Source of the DNA: Clostridia bacterium
GTDB lineage: Bacteria > Bacillota > Clostridia > Oscillospirales > Acutalibacteraceae
Assembly: GCA_017548045.1 (NCBI GenBank)
Contig: JAFYNR010000040.1
Coordinates: forward strand, 21,968 to 85,967
Reading direction: 5' to 3'
Length of the DNA stretch: 64,000 nt
Position numbers and translations under genes: made by a program. Within the stretch, counting starts at the first letter, position 1, and each line of letters begins with the position of its first letter. Of this stretch, positions 1 to 7,781 are shown piece after piece. Under the pieces are notes generated by a model. That model searched no databases. It saw only the letters and a list, made by a program, of their open reading frames with translations, and was not told the origin of the DNA.

Positions 1-487
1 TAAACTTCTTGAAGTTGAGAAGAAGAAAAACAAGGCTTACAAGCAGCGAAAGCGCCGAAAGCACAACAAGAAGAATGGAAAGCATAAACATAAGGGCGGT
101 ATCTCCGATAATCTCTGATGAGGGTGCCTTGAAAATTCCGAGAATGTCGAAATTGAGTATATTCATAACAAGAGTGATAGCGTTGATTGTAATCTTCTCG
201 TCGTAGAAGGGGATTGAAACTGCCATCGTGCCAAGGGGAAGAAGAAATGTGAAAAGAGGAAGAACGCTGATGGGGATTCTTGCAATTCTCAGCTTTGTGC
301 CTGCGAAGGAATACTTGAATTTTCTCATTGTTTCGTGAAGCTTTGCGAATGCCGCTTCTGCTTCAATTGAATCCTGTTCAAGTCTGTTTTCCCAATCGTA
401 GTTTGCAATATTTACACCGCAATCGGGGCATTCAGCCTTAACGTTCCATATATGTAATTTGCGGTTGCATTTAGGACACCTTGCCAT
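1..487 (-). CDS. Zinc-ribbon membrane protein (partial, C-terminus beyond the window)
   Basis: The reading frame runs from the ATG at 487 off the left edge, giving 162 visible residues. It opens with a zinc ribbon of two CxxC pairs (CPKCN near residues 4-8 and CPDCG near 20-24). A charged linker follows, then at least two strongly hydrophobic stretches (about residues 75-95 and 130-160) that look like membrane spans. An AAAGGTG ribosome site lies just upstream, and a promoter (522-550) sits between this gene and araD, so it can be transcribed separately. A zinc ribbon fused to membrane spans is common among clostridial proteins of unknown role; no specific family is recognised and no function is assigned. 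Confidence 0.75.
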   Translation of the reverse strand, partial: MARCPKCNRKLHIWNVKAECPDCGVNIANYDWENRLEQDSIEAEAAFAKLHETMRKFKYSFAGTKLRIARIPISVLPLFTFLLPLGTMAVSIPFYDEKITINAITLVMNILNFDILGIFKAPSSEIIGDTALMFMLSILLVVLSALSLLVSLVFLLLNFKKF

Positions 488-521
488 AAAATCACACCTT
501 TAATTTATAATTGACGTTTCT

Positions 522-550
522 ATTTTATATTCAAACCGTGCTTATGTCAA
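522..550 (-). promoter_or_regulatory. Sigma-A-type promoter for the zinc-ribbon membrane gene
   Basis: On the minus strand there is a perfect TTGACA (550-545), a 17-nt spacer and TAAAAT (527-522). Transcription would begin near 515, about 28 nt before the ATG at 487. The -35 lies a few bases past the araD stop codon. Confidence 0.65.
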
Positions 551-554
551 GCGG

Positions 555-1244
555 TTATTTCTGACCGTAGTATGCACCTGCGCCGTGCTTTCTGAAATAA
601 TGCTTTTTCTGAATATGCGTGCTTGCTTCGGAAGCGTTCATCGTTTTGCTCAGATATGCCATTTTTGCAACTTCTTCAAGAATTGCCGAATTCTTTGCGG
701 CGGCATCTCCGTTTTTGCCCCAGGTGAAGGGTCCGTGTGAGCGTACAAGCACGGCAGGCACAGCATTGTAATCAACACCGCGATTTTCGAAGCATTCTGC
801 AATTACCTTGCCTGTGTTGAGTTCATATTCACCCTCGGTTTCGGCAACGGATAAATCTCTTGTGCAGGGCACAGAGCCGTAGGCAAAGTCTGCGTGAGTT
901 GTACCGTAGCAGGGGATATCGCTTGCCGCCTGAGCGAATGAAACCGCAAAGGTTGAGTGAGTGTGTGCAACGCCGCCTATTTCGGGAAAACGGCGGTAGA
1001 GTTCAAGGTGGGTGGGGGTATCCGACGAGGGGTTGAGCTCACCTTCGACCTTTTCGCCGTCAAGGTTCATAACCACCATATCCTCGGGACGCATTTTGTC
1101 ATAATCAACACCCGAAGGCTTTATGACAACAAGACCTGTTTCTCTGTCGATTTCAGAAACGTTGCCCCAGGTGAAAAGCACAAGCTTGTATTCCACGAGC
1201 TTAAGGTTTGCTTCATATACTTTCTGTTTCAGATTTTCAAGCAT
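555..1244 (-). CDS. araD: L-ribulose-5-phosphate 4-epimerase
   Basis: At 229 residues this has the usual length of AraD, a cytoplasmic class II aldolase-fold enzyme. It interconverts L-ribulose 5-phosphate and D-xylulose 5-phosphate at the end of L-arabinose breakdown. The zinc site is visible: His94 and His96 in HTHSTF and His170 in RSHGPFTWG. The N-terminal FTWGNVSEID and IKPSGVDY stretches are typical phosphate-binding segments. An AAGGAG site precedes the ATG. It is the last gene of a run that includes a GPH symporter, which fits pentose use. No araA or araB is present in the window, so the pathway is only partly represented here. Confidence 0.93.
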   Translation of the reverse strand: MLENLKQKVYEANLKLVEYKLVLFTWGNVSEIDRETGLVVIKPSGVDYDKMRPEDMVVMNLDGEKVEGELNPSSDTPTHLELYRRFPEIGGVAHTHSTFAVSFAQAASDIPCYGTTHADFAYGSVPCTRDLSVAETEGEYELNTGKVIAECFENRGVDYNAVPAVLVRSHGPFTWGKNGDAAAKNSAILEEVAKMAYLSKTMNASEASTHIQKKHYFRKHGAGAYYGQK

Positions 1245-1262
1245 TTTTCTGCTCCTTAAATG

Positions 1263-1814
1263 TTAAATGTAAAGTGACGTGATAACGGTTGAGTAGACGT
1301 AAGACGGATCTTTAAGGAATTTACGCTTAATCTGTTCCGCCTGCTCGTAGTCTGCGGCATAAACCGTAAGCTCCATAAGGTTTTCGCCCTTGTGGATAAC
1401 ACGGCAGGTTACGAAATATCCGCTTTCGGTTTTCTTTATTTCAACGGTGTTTTCACTTTCGCGCTTTTCAAGAATCTGCAGGTTGAGTGCATCCGAAAGT
1501 GCGGTTTCCTTGACTGATCTGGGCAGCTCCTGTGAAAGCTCATCCACAGAAAGAGAACCTTTCGGGGTGATGTATACAAGACCCTCCGAGGTTGTGAGTA
1601 TACCGTTGTCAAAAAGCTCATCAAGAGCCTGTGTTGCCTCAAAATAGTTGGCAAGGCCGTGAACCTGAAGTGCTTCAATTATCATAGTATCCTTCAAGGG
1701 CTCGCGGATTCGGCTGACGATAAAGGTTATGAGTATTTTAATCTGTGTTCTGTTACGCAGTCCGCCGGGTTCAACGCCCTCTGCAAATGCGTCAAATTCG
1801 TTATCAATTGACAT
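1263..1814 (-). CDS. DUF4364 family protein (winged-helix regulator-like)
   Basis: This 183-residue protein resembles the DUF4364 family (PF14277), which is widespread in Clostridia. Residues 20-90 read as a winged helix-turn-helix: helices around QIKILITFIVSRI and YFEATQALDELFDNG are followed by a wing with LVYITPKG. The rest is a beta-rich domain of unknown ligand. It may be a DNA-binding regulator, but no target is known. Its ATG lies inside the 3' end of the upstream symporter gene (11-nt overlap), and araD follows after 18 nt, so the three should be translated from one transcript. The family name is recognised by pattern rather than by search. Confidence 0.75.
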   Translation of the reverse strand: MSIDNEFDAFAEGVEPGGLRNRTQIKILITFIVSRIREPLKDTMIIEALQVHGLANYFEATQALDELFDNGILTTSEGLVYITPKGSLSVDELSQELPRSVKETALSDALNLQILEKRESENTVEIKKTESGYFVTCRVIHKGENLMELTVYAADYEQAEQIKRKFLKDPSYVYSTVITSLYI

Positions 1815-3186
1815 TTGTTTTCTCCCTGCGTGAGGTAAGCTCTTTTTGTATTTCTTCCTTGCGTCTGCCTGTGTATTTGTTGAAAATCATGGGGATTGCA
1901 CAAAGTGCAAGGCTTATTGCGGGAATGACTGAAACCATAAAGAACATACCGTCAAGAATTTCTGAAGTTTCTGAGGCTGAAATGCCGGTGTTAAGATTTT
2001 CAAATCCGATGATTTCAAGAACGATGCTTGTTATGAAGGTTGATATGCCTGCCGTAAGCTTACTGATAAAGGTCTGCGAAGCAAAGCATACTCCTTCTGA
2101 GCGTCTGCCGGTTTTCCATTCAAGGTAATCGACACTGTCTGCAACCATTGCGTAGGTAATAACGTTGAAAATGCCGAGAGGAAGACCTGCAACAATAAGA
2201 AGTGCAAGAAGTACATAGAAGTTTGCGTAACCGACAAAATAGATTATTGTGTGGATTACTGCCCCGAAAAGAGCAGAAAAAATATAAATCTGTTTAAGAG
2301 AAAGCTTTTTTCTGAGAACGGGCATAAGCACCATTGCAACCATCATACCGATACCGATGGCAACTGTCATCGAAACCTGAACGGAGCCTGCGGGGATAAA
2401 ACCCGAATCCTGAATAAGATACTTGGCAATGTAGCTGCCCGACGTCTGAATCATAAGCATTGCCGAACCCAGAACGCTTGCGAGAATAAGAAGCAGCAGG
2501 GGAGCATTTTTTGTGTATGCGGTAACGATTTCTTTGATTGTTGTTTTTTCTTTTGCTTGCTCAATTCTTTCTTTCGTACCGAAGAAGGCAAGGAGTGAAA
2601 GCATCGAACCGAGAACGGCAAAGATTATACCGCTTACCCTGTAACCCTGAACCGTGCCGAGTGCATTATCTGCGCTGAGAACGGGAACGAGAACAGAGGG
2701 AACGATTCCGCCGATGGTGCAGAAGATTCTTGCAGTTGAAAGGAATTTGTTTCTTTCCTGCTCGATGGGTGAAACAACTGCACTCATTCCCCAGAAGGGA
2801 ACATCCTGAATTGTGAAGCAGATGCCCCATAAAATATAGGTTATTGCAGAATATGCAAGCTTTCCGTTATATGAAAAGCCTTCGGGTACATTGAAAAGGA
2901 GTGCTGTTGAAATAAGAATGAGAAAAGGCGAGAACAAAAGATAGGGTCTGAGCTTACCGAATTTTGTTTTTGTTTTATCGGCGATGATACCCATCAGAGG
3001 GTCATTTGCCGCATCAAAAATACGGGCGGCAAGTATAATAGTGCCGGCGTGAACGGGCTGAAGCTTCATAGCGTCGGTATAGAATATCAGCAGAAAAATC
3101 GACATCAGATTGTATATCATACTTCTGCCGAAGCCGGCGGTTGAAAACGAAAGAATCTCGCTCGTTTTAAGATATTTCTTTTCCAT
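1804..3186 (-). CDS. GPH-family sugar:cation symporter (MFS)
   Basis: This 460-residue polytopic membrane protein belongs to the glycoside-pentoside-hexuronide:cation symporter family (MelB/XylP type). The family signature region is clear near residues 45-80: AARIFDAANDPLMG followed by a basic DKTKTKFGKLRPY loop. A matching second-half loop (DYLEWKTGRRSEG) lies around residues 350-365. About 12 hydrophobic spans are visible. No C-terminal EIIA-like domain is present, unlike LacS. The substrate cannot be read from sequence; co-transcription with araD favours a pentose or pentose-containing glycoside. It starts directly at the stop of the HEYGH gene (1-nt overlap). Confidence 0.88.
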   Translation of the reverse strand: MEKKYLKTSEILSFSTAGFGRSMIYNLMSIFLLIFYTDAMKLQPVHAGTIILAARIFDAANDPLMGIIADKTKTKFGKLRPYLLFSPFLILISTALLFNVPEGFSYNGKLAYSAITYILWGICFTIQDVPFWGMSAVVSPIEQERNKFLSTARIFCTIGGIVPSVLVPVLSADNALGTVQGYRVSGIIFAVLGSMLSLLAFFGTKERIEQAKEKTTIKEIVTAYTKNAPLLLLILASVLGSAMLMIQTSGSYIAKYLIQDSGFIPAGSVQVSMTVAIGIGMMVAMVLMPVLRKKLSLKQIYIFSALFGAVIHTIIYFVGYANFYVLLALLIVAGLPLGIFNVITYAMVADSVDYLEWKTGRRSEGVCFASQTFISKLTAGISTFITSIVLEIIGFENLNTGISASETSEILDGMFFMVSVIPAISLALCAIPMIFNKYTGRRKEEIQKELTSRREKTNVN

Positions 3187-3716
3187 TATTTATTCCTTTT
3201 TCTTCCTTTAATATCTTTACGGGCACTTCTGTTGGGGTTGATGGGCTTACCGTATCTGCCGCGGTTGAGAAGCTCGGGGGTTTTGAAGCGTTCTTTTGTT
3301 GCCCAAAGGCCGCAGGTGTTTGCCCAGCCTTCGCAGTACAGCCAATAATATGAAATGTTGTCATACTTGCGCTTTTTCACAAAATAGGGAACGTTGCACC
3401 ATATCATTGATGGAACGGCAATAATAAAAAGCCAGAGAGGTCCGAGAATGAGTGACTGGACCGTGTGACCGTATTCGTGAATTTTTGTGTCGTGAAGGCT
3501 GTCTCCTTCTCTTTTGGCATTTATAAAGATAAAAATGCCGAGAGAAACGCCGCCGAAATTCTTTTTGTCTATGTAGGTTATGAGTGCATTGTGATACCAT
3601 TCGCTTTTGGCACCTTTTGATTTATAGATTGCCAGCATAACAAGACCTATAAGATTCTGTGCAAGGGCAAAGGTAAATTGCCAGACGTAAAATAAGATTG
3701 CTTTGATAATTTTCAA
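3186..3716 (-). CDS. Putative HExxH membrane metallopeptidase-like protein
   Basis: This 176-residue protein has a hydrophobic N-terminus (about residues 5-30), then H80-E81-Y82-G83-H84 followed by TVQS. Right after comes a membrane-like stretch (LGPLWLFIIAVPSMIW, about 91-106). A later glutamate in CEGWANTCG (E129) could be the third metal ligand. HExxH plus a downstream Glu is the zincin (gluzincin) pattern. Similar HEYGHxxQS proteins occur as uncharacterised proteins in Clostridia and Bacteroidota, as far as I recall. The C-terminus is short and very basic. It is the first gene of the symporter-DUF4364-araD operon, with its own promoter (3749-3777). Peptidase activity is inference. Confidence 0.6.
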   Translation of the reverse strand: MKIIKAILFYVWQFTFALAQNLIGLVMLAIYKSKGAKSEWYHNALITYIDKKNFGGVSLGIFIFINAKREGDSLHDTKIHEYGHTVQSLILGPLWLFIIAVPSMIWCNVPYFVKKRKYDNISYYWLYCEGWANTCGLWATKERFKTPELLNRGRYGKPINPNRSARKDIKGRKRNK

Positions 3717-3748
3717 AACTTTCTCCCTCCAAAGTCATAATTAAATAA

Positions 3749-3777
3749 ATTATATCATACGGCAGGTGATATTGCAA
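3749..3777 (-). promoter_or_regulatory. Promoter of the HEYGH/GPH/DUF4364/araD operon
   Basis: The minus strand reads TTGCAA (3777-3772), a 17-nt spacer and a perfect TATAAT (3754-3749). A GGAGGG ribosome site follows just before the ATG at 3716. Confidence 0.6.
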
Positions 3778-3780
3778 CAG

Positions 3781-3815
3781 AAATGCCCGAATTCCGCAAA
3801 GAAACTCGGGCATTT
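3781..3815 (-). terminator. Terminator after the SH3-repeat gene
   Basis: AAATGCCCGA (3781-3790) pairs perfectly with TCGGGCATTT (3806-3815) around a 15-nt loop, immediately downstream of the SH3-repeat gene on the minus strand. The T-run is short. Confidence 0.6.
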
Positions 3816-3822
3816 ATATTGA

Positions 3823-5313
3823 TTATTTGTTTTTATTCTTCTTGTTCTTTTTTACGGCAATAACAATGACCGCAGCAATAACGGCGGCAGCGGCGGCACA
3901 GATACCGATTATTGCGACTGCGGGAAGTCCGTCCTTCAGCTTAGGAGCACTTTCGGCAACTGTACGACTGATTTTTTCTGCACCAAAAGGAGCGTCAATA
4001 AATTTTTCACTGCCTTCAACATAAGAAGCTTCATCCTCCGTGGCAAAAACCCAGCCGTTTACTCCGTTATATGTGACGTATGACCAATAAGCGGTTTTGC
4101 CGTCTTTTTCTTCTGCAATTTCATACACGCAGGTTACTGCTTCAGCGTTGGGGATATTGCCCGAAATTTCTGATGCGGTGTCCGGTTCGGAATAAATATT
4201 GAGCCCGTCGGCTTTGTTGATCTTAATATCATAAACATTGCTCATATAGCAATATTCCGAGGTGTTACTGCTGTATACCCAGCCATTTGTGCCGTTATAT
4301 TCAACGTGCATCCATCTGTCAACAACAATCGAATCCACGGTTACATCTGCAAACCAATACTGCTTATCAACGCAGAGGTTTGTATTTTTCGGCAGGGTTG
4401 CAACCACCTCGGAGTCGGCATCAAGGGGCTTTTCGTATACGGGCAGACCTTCCTCCGCAAGCACGTAAATGCCGCCCTTTTCGCTCATTGCAACCTTGTA
4501 TTTGGGATTCATTGTGTGAAGCCAGCCCTTGATACCGTTGTATTCCACGAAAACGCTGACCGAGTAATCAATGTTTTCATAGAAATATCGGAAGGACATA
4601 ACCGTACCGGCAGGGATATCCGTAACAACCTTTTCGGATGCCTGATAAGCGGTTTGGGTAAGGAATGCACCGTCTGTCAGTATTTCGACGGAGCCGGTAT
4701 AAATATCTTCATCGTCAAGCACGAAGGCGCAGTCATAAATATCCTCAATACCGCTTTGGAAAATGTAAACCCAGCCTTTTGTACCCTTGTATTCCGTGTA
4801 TGCCCATTGAGCAAGGGCTTCAGCCTGGCTGTTGGTCTGAGTGTATGAAAGCTCCGTGCCGTAGGGAATGTTTTTTTCAAGGGCTTTGCCGTATGCAAGC
4901 GAGGGACCTTTGCGAAGAGCGATACCTTCTTTGTTGATTACGGCAACGCTCCTTTCTGACGTTGTGGAGAACGCAAGGTCGTCGCCTACGGAATCTCTCA
5001 TAATGGTAACCTTTGAACGTTGAACGTAGGCTTCAAAATCGTTATATTCAACCGCAAGGTATATTTCGCCTTCAAATTCGCGTTCACCCGTAACGAGAAG
5101 GTTTGTGCCGTTGGGAACAAAAACCGACATAGGCCTCATAATACTGCGCGTCATATCACTGTTCCATACCTGATCGTAAAGCACGGTGCCCGTCTGGGTA
5201 TCAACCGTTGCCGTAAACGGAGTGAAATATCCGCCGCCGTCTGCAAATGCAGGTGCGGTACAAACAAGGCAGATTGCCAGTGCGAAAGCAATGGATAAAA
5301 TCTTTTTAATCAT
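3823..5313 (-). CDS. Secreted, membrane-anchored SH3-repeat protein
   Basis: This 496-residue protein starts with a signal peptide (residues 1-24, ending APAFA). Five bacterial SH3-like modules follow, each ending in a GWVY/GWLH/GWVF-type motif after a YNG or YKG turn (about residues 60-110, 125-190, 210-265, 285-350 and 360-425). The C-terminus is a single membrane span (about 465-487) with a lysine-rich tail. Such modules usually bind cell-wall peptides or polymers, so it should display its repeats outside the membrane. No catalytic domain is visible. It is the last gene of the TIM-barrel/GtrA operon, 13 nt after gtrA. The role is unknown beyond wall binding. Confidence 0.8.
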   Translation of the reverse strand: MIKKILSIAFALAICLVCTAPAFADGGGYFTPFTATVDTQTGTVLYDQVWNSDMTRSIMRPMSVFVPNGTNLLVTGEREFEGEIYLAVEYNDFEAYVQRSKVTIMRDSVGDDLAFSTTSERSVAVINKEGIALRKGPSLAYGKALEKNIPYGTELSYTQTNSQAEALAQWAYTEYKGTKGWVYIFQSGIEDIYDCAFVLDDEDIYTGSVEILTDGAFLTQTAYQASEKVVTDIPAGTVMSFRYFYENIDYSVSVFVEYNGIKGWLHTMNPKYKVAMSEKGGIYVLAEEGLPVYEKPLDADSEVVATLPKNTNLCVDKQYWFADVTVDSIVVDRWMHVEYNGTNGWVYSSNTSEYCYMSNVYDIKINKADGLNIYSEPDTASEISGNIPNAEAVTCVYEIAEEKDGKTAYWSYVTYNGVNGWVFATEDEASYVEGSEKFIDAPFGAEKISRTVAESAPKLKDGLPAVAIIGICAAAAAVIAAVIVIAVKKNKKNKNK

Positions 5314-5326
5314 AACAAGCTCCTTA

Positions 5327-5743
5327 TCAATCCCGTGTGTTCATTGAGTTTCTGTAAACAATAAAGCGGCAATAAAGATATTCGGTAACGAGGTTTACCG
5401 CCATGGTGCCGATTTCGATAAGATATTCGTTGATTCCCATATCGGTGAATTCGTGGGTCCACCAGGTTGAGAGGGGAGCAAATACGCAATAGAAAAGCGC
5501 AACCTTAAGCATTGCAACGGGAATGTTTGCTGCCGATTTGAAAGTGAATTTTCTGTTGAAGGTGAAGTTCCAGAGCACCGAAAGGCAAAGGGATATAATG
5601 TAGCTTACGGTATTGTTAAGCCCTGCAACCTCAAACAGAAGGGTAAAGGATACAATCTGAATTATACCTGCCGAAGCAGAGAAAAGTGCAAACTTCACTA
5701 TCTGGATAATATTCTGCTTTTTTGTCATTTTTGTTTCACTCAT
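5327..5743 (-). CDS. GtrA-like membrane protein
   Basis: This 138-residue protein has four hydrophobic spans and the GtrA pattern (KFALFSASAGIIQIVSF near residues 16-32 and NFTFNRKFTFKS near 58-69). GtrA proteins are thought to help move lipid-linked sugars across the membrane for cell-surface glycosylation. The ATG overlaps the stop of the upstream TIM-barrel gene (ATGA), so the two are translationally coupled. The SH3-repeat surface protein follows. Which glycan is handled cannot be told. Confidence 0.82.
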   Translation of the reverse strand: MSETKMTKKQNIIQIVKFALFSASAGIIQIVSFTLLFEVAGLNNTVSYIISLCLSVLWNFTFNRKFTFKSAANIPVAMLKVALFYCVFAPLSTWWTHEFTDMGINEYLIEIGTMAVNLVTEYLYCRFIVYRNSMNTRD

Positions 5744-6594
5744 TTTGTAATCTCCTTACTGAAAGCCGCGGCAAATCTGCAAGCTCTGCCATACGCTTCT
5801 GAAACGTACTGCTCAACGGGCATTTTGCCGTATTTATCGTTTTCGTGTCTGCCGGGCTTGCTTACGGTGCTGAGCTCGAAGGTAAGGGTTCCGTTGAAGC
5901 CGCATTTTGCAAGCCTTTTTGCAAGCTCATTCCAATCGTGAATACCGTCGTAGGGGAGCAGGTGAAGGTCGTCAATATATGTGATTTTGCCGCCGTAATC
6001 CCGTATTCCCAGATTATCGTTAAGATGGGTGCAGATAAGTCTGTCGCCGTAAAGCTCAAGCAGATTCATGCCGTAGTTATAGCAAAGCTCGTGGCCCGAA
6101 TCCCAACAGAAGCCCACGGATTTTTCACTTTTAAGGGAATTCATAAGCGCATCAAGGTATTCAAAGCCCTCGGTGTTCTCAAGTGCAAGGGCAACTCCGA
6201 GCTCCGTTGCACGTTTTGCGGCGGCGCCGAAACGCTCAATGCCGATATCGGTAGGAACATATGGCTCGTCAAAGCCTATGAAGGTATGAGCAACCAGTGT
6301 GGGTATTTCCAGTTCGGCACAAAGTTCAACATACTTTATAAGTTCGTCCCGTGCTTCATCACCCAAAGCGCCCTCTGTCCACATATCGTCTGATTTGTTG
6401 AAGGGTGCGTGAAGATACTCAATGAAAAGTCCTTCTGATTTACCTTTAGCCGCAAGTGCGGCAACGTCAGCCATTCTGTCGCTGTCGTCTATGGCAAAGC
6501 CTTCAAATCCGGCGGATTTGTAAAGCAGAATCTGTTCGCTGTACGGAATACCCAAGCGACCGTTAAGTGCCAGTGCAAGCTTTTGTTTATACAT
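5740..6594 (-). CDS. Sugar phosphate isomerase/epimerase (TIM barrel)
   Basis: This 284-residue protein belongs to the xylose-isomerase-like TIM-barrel family (AP endonuclease 2 fold). Likely metal ligands are visible: Glu in ALENTEGF, Asp/His in CWDSGHE, His/Asp in HLNDN and the final Glu in LTFELS. Members isomerise or epimerise sugars, inositols or keto acids; the exact substrate is not readable. I chose the ATG at 6594 because a GGTGAT ribosome site lies just upstream and the protein then begins MYKQKLALAL, normal for the family. The longer frame to 6660 would run through the promoter at 6611-6638. It is first in an operon with gtrA. Confidence 0.8.
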   Translation of the reverse strand: MYKQKLALALNGRLGIPYSEQILLYKSAGFEGFAIDDSDRMADVAALAAKGKSEGLFIEYLHAPFNKSDDMWTEGALGDEARDELIKYVELCAELEIPTLVAHTFIGFDEPYVPTDIGIERFGAAAKRATELGVALALENTEGFEYLDALMNSLKSEKSVGFCWDSGHELCYNYGMNLLELYGDRLICTHLNDNLGIRDYGGKITYIDDLHLLPYDGIHDWNELAKRLAKCGFNGTLTFELSTVSKPGRHENDKYGKMPVEQYVSEAYGRACRFAAAFSKEITK

Positions 6595-6610
6595 AACATC
6601 ACCACTTTTA

Positions 6611-6638
6611 ATTTTAATCAAATAAATACGGTTGTCAA
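6611..6638 (-). promoter_or_regulatory. Promoter for the TIM-barrel/GtrA/SH3 operon
   Basis: The minus strand carries TTGACA (6638-6633), a 16-nt spacer and TAAAAT (6616-6611), just before the ATG at 6594. The divergent S51 peptidase gene starts at 6707. Confidence 0.6.
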
Positions 6639-6706
6639 GTAAAATGATTTGTGATAACATATATAATGTATATTAATATGATACAATAAATGTATGAGGT
6701 GCGGTT

Positions 6707-7396
6707 ATGGGAATAATTATAGGTGTGGGCGGCGGAAGATATTGCGATGATGAGGTTCAGCCCATTTTTGAGCATATTGTATCGCTGGCAAAAAAGAAAA
6801 ATCCTTCTGTTTTGTTTGTGCCCACTGCAGGCTTTGACGATATATACGGGGATGAGCATATATTCAGGCTTTTCATCGGTCTCGGCTGCAGCGTTTCGGC
6901 GCTTTTGCTTACGGATAAAACTCTTACCAAGGATGAAATTGAAAAAAAGATTATGTCCGCCGATATTGTTTATGCAGGCGGCGGAAATCTTAAATTTCTT
7001 ATGGATACCTGGAAGGAAACCGGTGCTGACGAAGTATTCGTAAAAGCATACGAAAAAGGAATCATTCTTTCTGGTTACAGCTCGGGATCAATGTGTTGGT
7101 TTGAGCAGGGATATGACGATTGCGGAGAAAATCACGAATTTATGTTTGTTGACTGTCTGGGTCTGCTTCCCTTCTGCAACTGCCCCCATTTTGAAAGCCC
7201 TCACTGGCAGAGCTTTGCGGATGCGATCAAGGGATCGTCTCTTTCGGGCCTTGCGGTTGATGACGGTGCGGCGGTTATTTACGACAACGGCAGATATTAC
7301 ACGGTTCAGGGTAACGACGGCGGCGACGTCACCTTCTTTGACCGGAAAAAATCCCACGCCGCAGAGCCTTTTGATCCTGAAAAATTCAGCATCTGA
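6707..7396 (+). CDS. Peptidase S51 family protein (dipeptidase E-like)
   Basis: This 229-residue cytoplasmic protein matches the S51 serine peptidase family (PepE and cyanophycinase relatives). The nucleophile elbow is GYSSG, with Ser125 as the likely nucleophile; most relatives have GxSAG. The family's glycine-rich YAGGGN motif lies at about residues 89-94, and a histidine-bearing CPHFESPHW segment follows. PepE-like enzymes cleave Asp-X dipeptides; this clostridial subgroup has no firm substrate. It is a single gene followed by a hairpin terminator. GAGGTG precedes the ATG. Confidence 0.83.
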   Translation: MGIIIGVGGGRYCDDEVQPIFEHIVSLAKKKNPSVLFVPTAGFDDIYGDEHIFRLFIGLGCSVSALLLTDKTLTKDEIEKKIMSADIVYAGGGNLKFLMDTWKETGADEVFVKAYEKGIILSGYSSGSMCWFEQGYDDCGENHEFMFVDCLGLLPFCNCPHFESPHWQSFADAIKGSSLSGLAVDDGAAVIYDNGRYYTVQGNDGGDVTFFDRKKSHAAEPFDPEKFSI

Positions 7397-7432
7397 TGTA
7401 TAAAACAAATGTAATAGTAATATAATTACTAT

Positions 7433-7481
7433 GCAGGCAATTTGTTCCTGTGTCAAACACAGATAAAATTGCCTGCTTTTG
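7433..7481 (+). terminator. Terminator after the S51 peptidase gene
   Basis: GCAGGCAATTT (7433-7443) pairs with AAATTGCCTGC (7466-7476) and is followed by TTTT. Confidence 0.75.
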
Positions 7482-7495
7482 TTATATTTTGAAGA

Positions 7496-7534
7496 TTTGT
7501 AACCGATTTTTACACTTTTGTAACCATTTGTAAC
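7496..7534 (+). repeat. Three direct TTTGTAAC repeats in helical phase
   Basis: The octamer TTTGTAAC occurs at 7496, 7517 and 7527, so the starts are 21 and 10 bp apart, close to two turns and one turn of DNA. They lie about 140 bp upstream of the 3D-protein promoter in a 385-bp intergenic region (7397-7781) that otherwise holds only a terminator and that promoter. The spacing suggests an activator or response-regulator site, but the factor is unknown. The TGTAAC core resembles WalR half-sites (TGTWAH), although WalR pairs are spaced at 11 bp. Confidence 0.4.
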
Positions 7535-7668
7535 TTTTTCTGTTTTTCACAAAAAAATTACCAATAAATTACAGAATACAACAATATGTTGTGTAGGACA
7601 ATGTGCTTATTTGACAAATTAATGCAAATGAGTTGTGCAAAGTGAACAAAAAAATATTCTCAAAAAAT

Positions 7669-7697
7669 TTGACAAATCGGAAAAATGTCAATATAAT
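7669..7697 (+). promoter_or_regulatory. Consensus promoter of the G5/3D-domain gene
   Basis: TTGACA (7669-7674), exactly 17 nt, then TATAAT (7692-7697): a full sigma-A consensus. The transcript would start near 7704, leaving a leader of about 78 nt before the ATG at 7782. Confidence 0.8.
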
Positions 7698-7781
7698 GAC
7701 ACCCGTTGCAAAAGGAAATCGAGGTTGACCCCTGAAAGGCTTTACCAAAAAACTACTAATGCGCAAAATAAGGAGAATTTT

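Noticed and set aside
957-1259. Plus-strand frame of 100 codons opposite araD
   Set aside because: It lies entirely on the antisense strand of a clear araD, lacks a ribosome site and resembles no family.
7698-7781. Possible c-di-AMP riboswitch in the leader of the G5/3D gene
   Set aside because: Such riboswitches precede similar genes in Firmicutes, but the leader is only about 78 nt and shows none of the conserved core.
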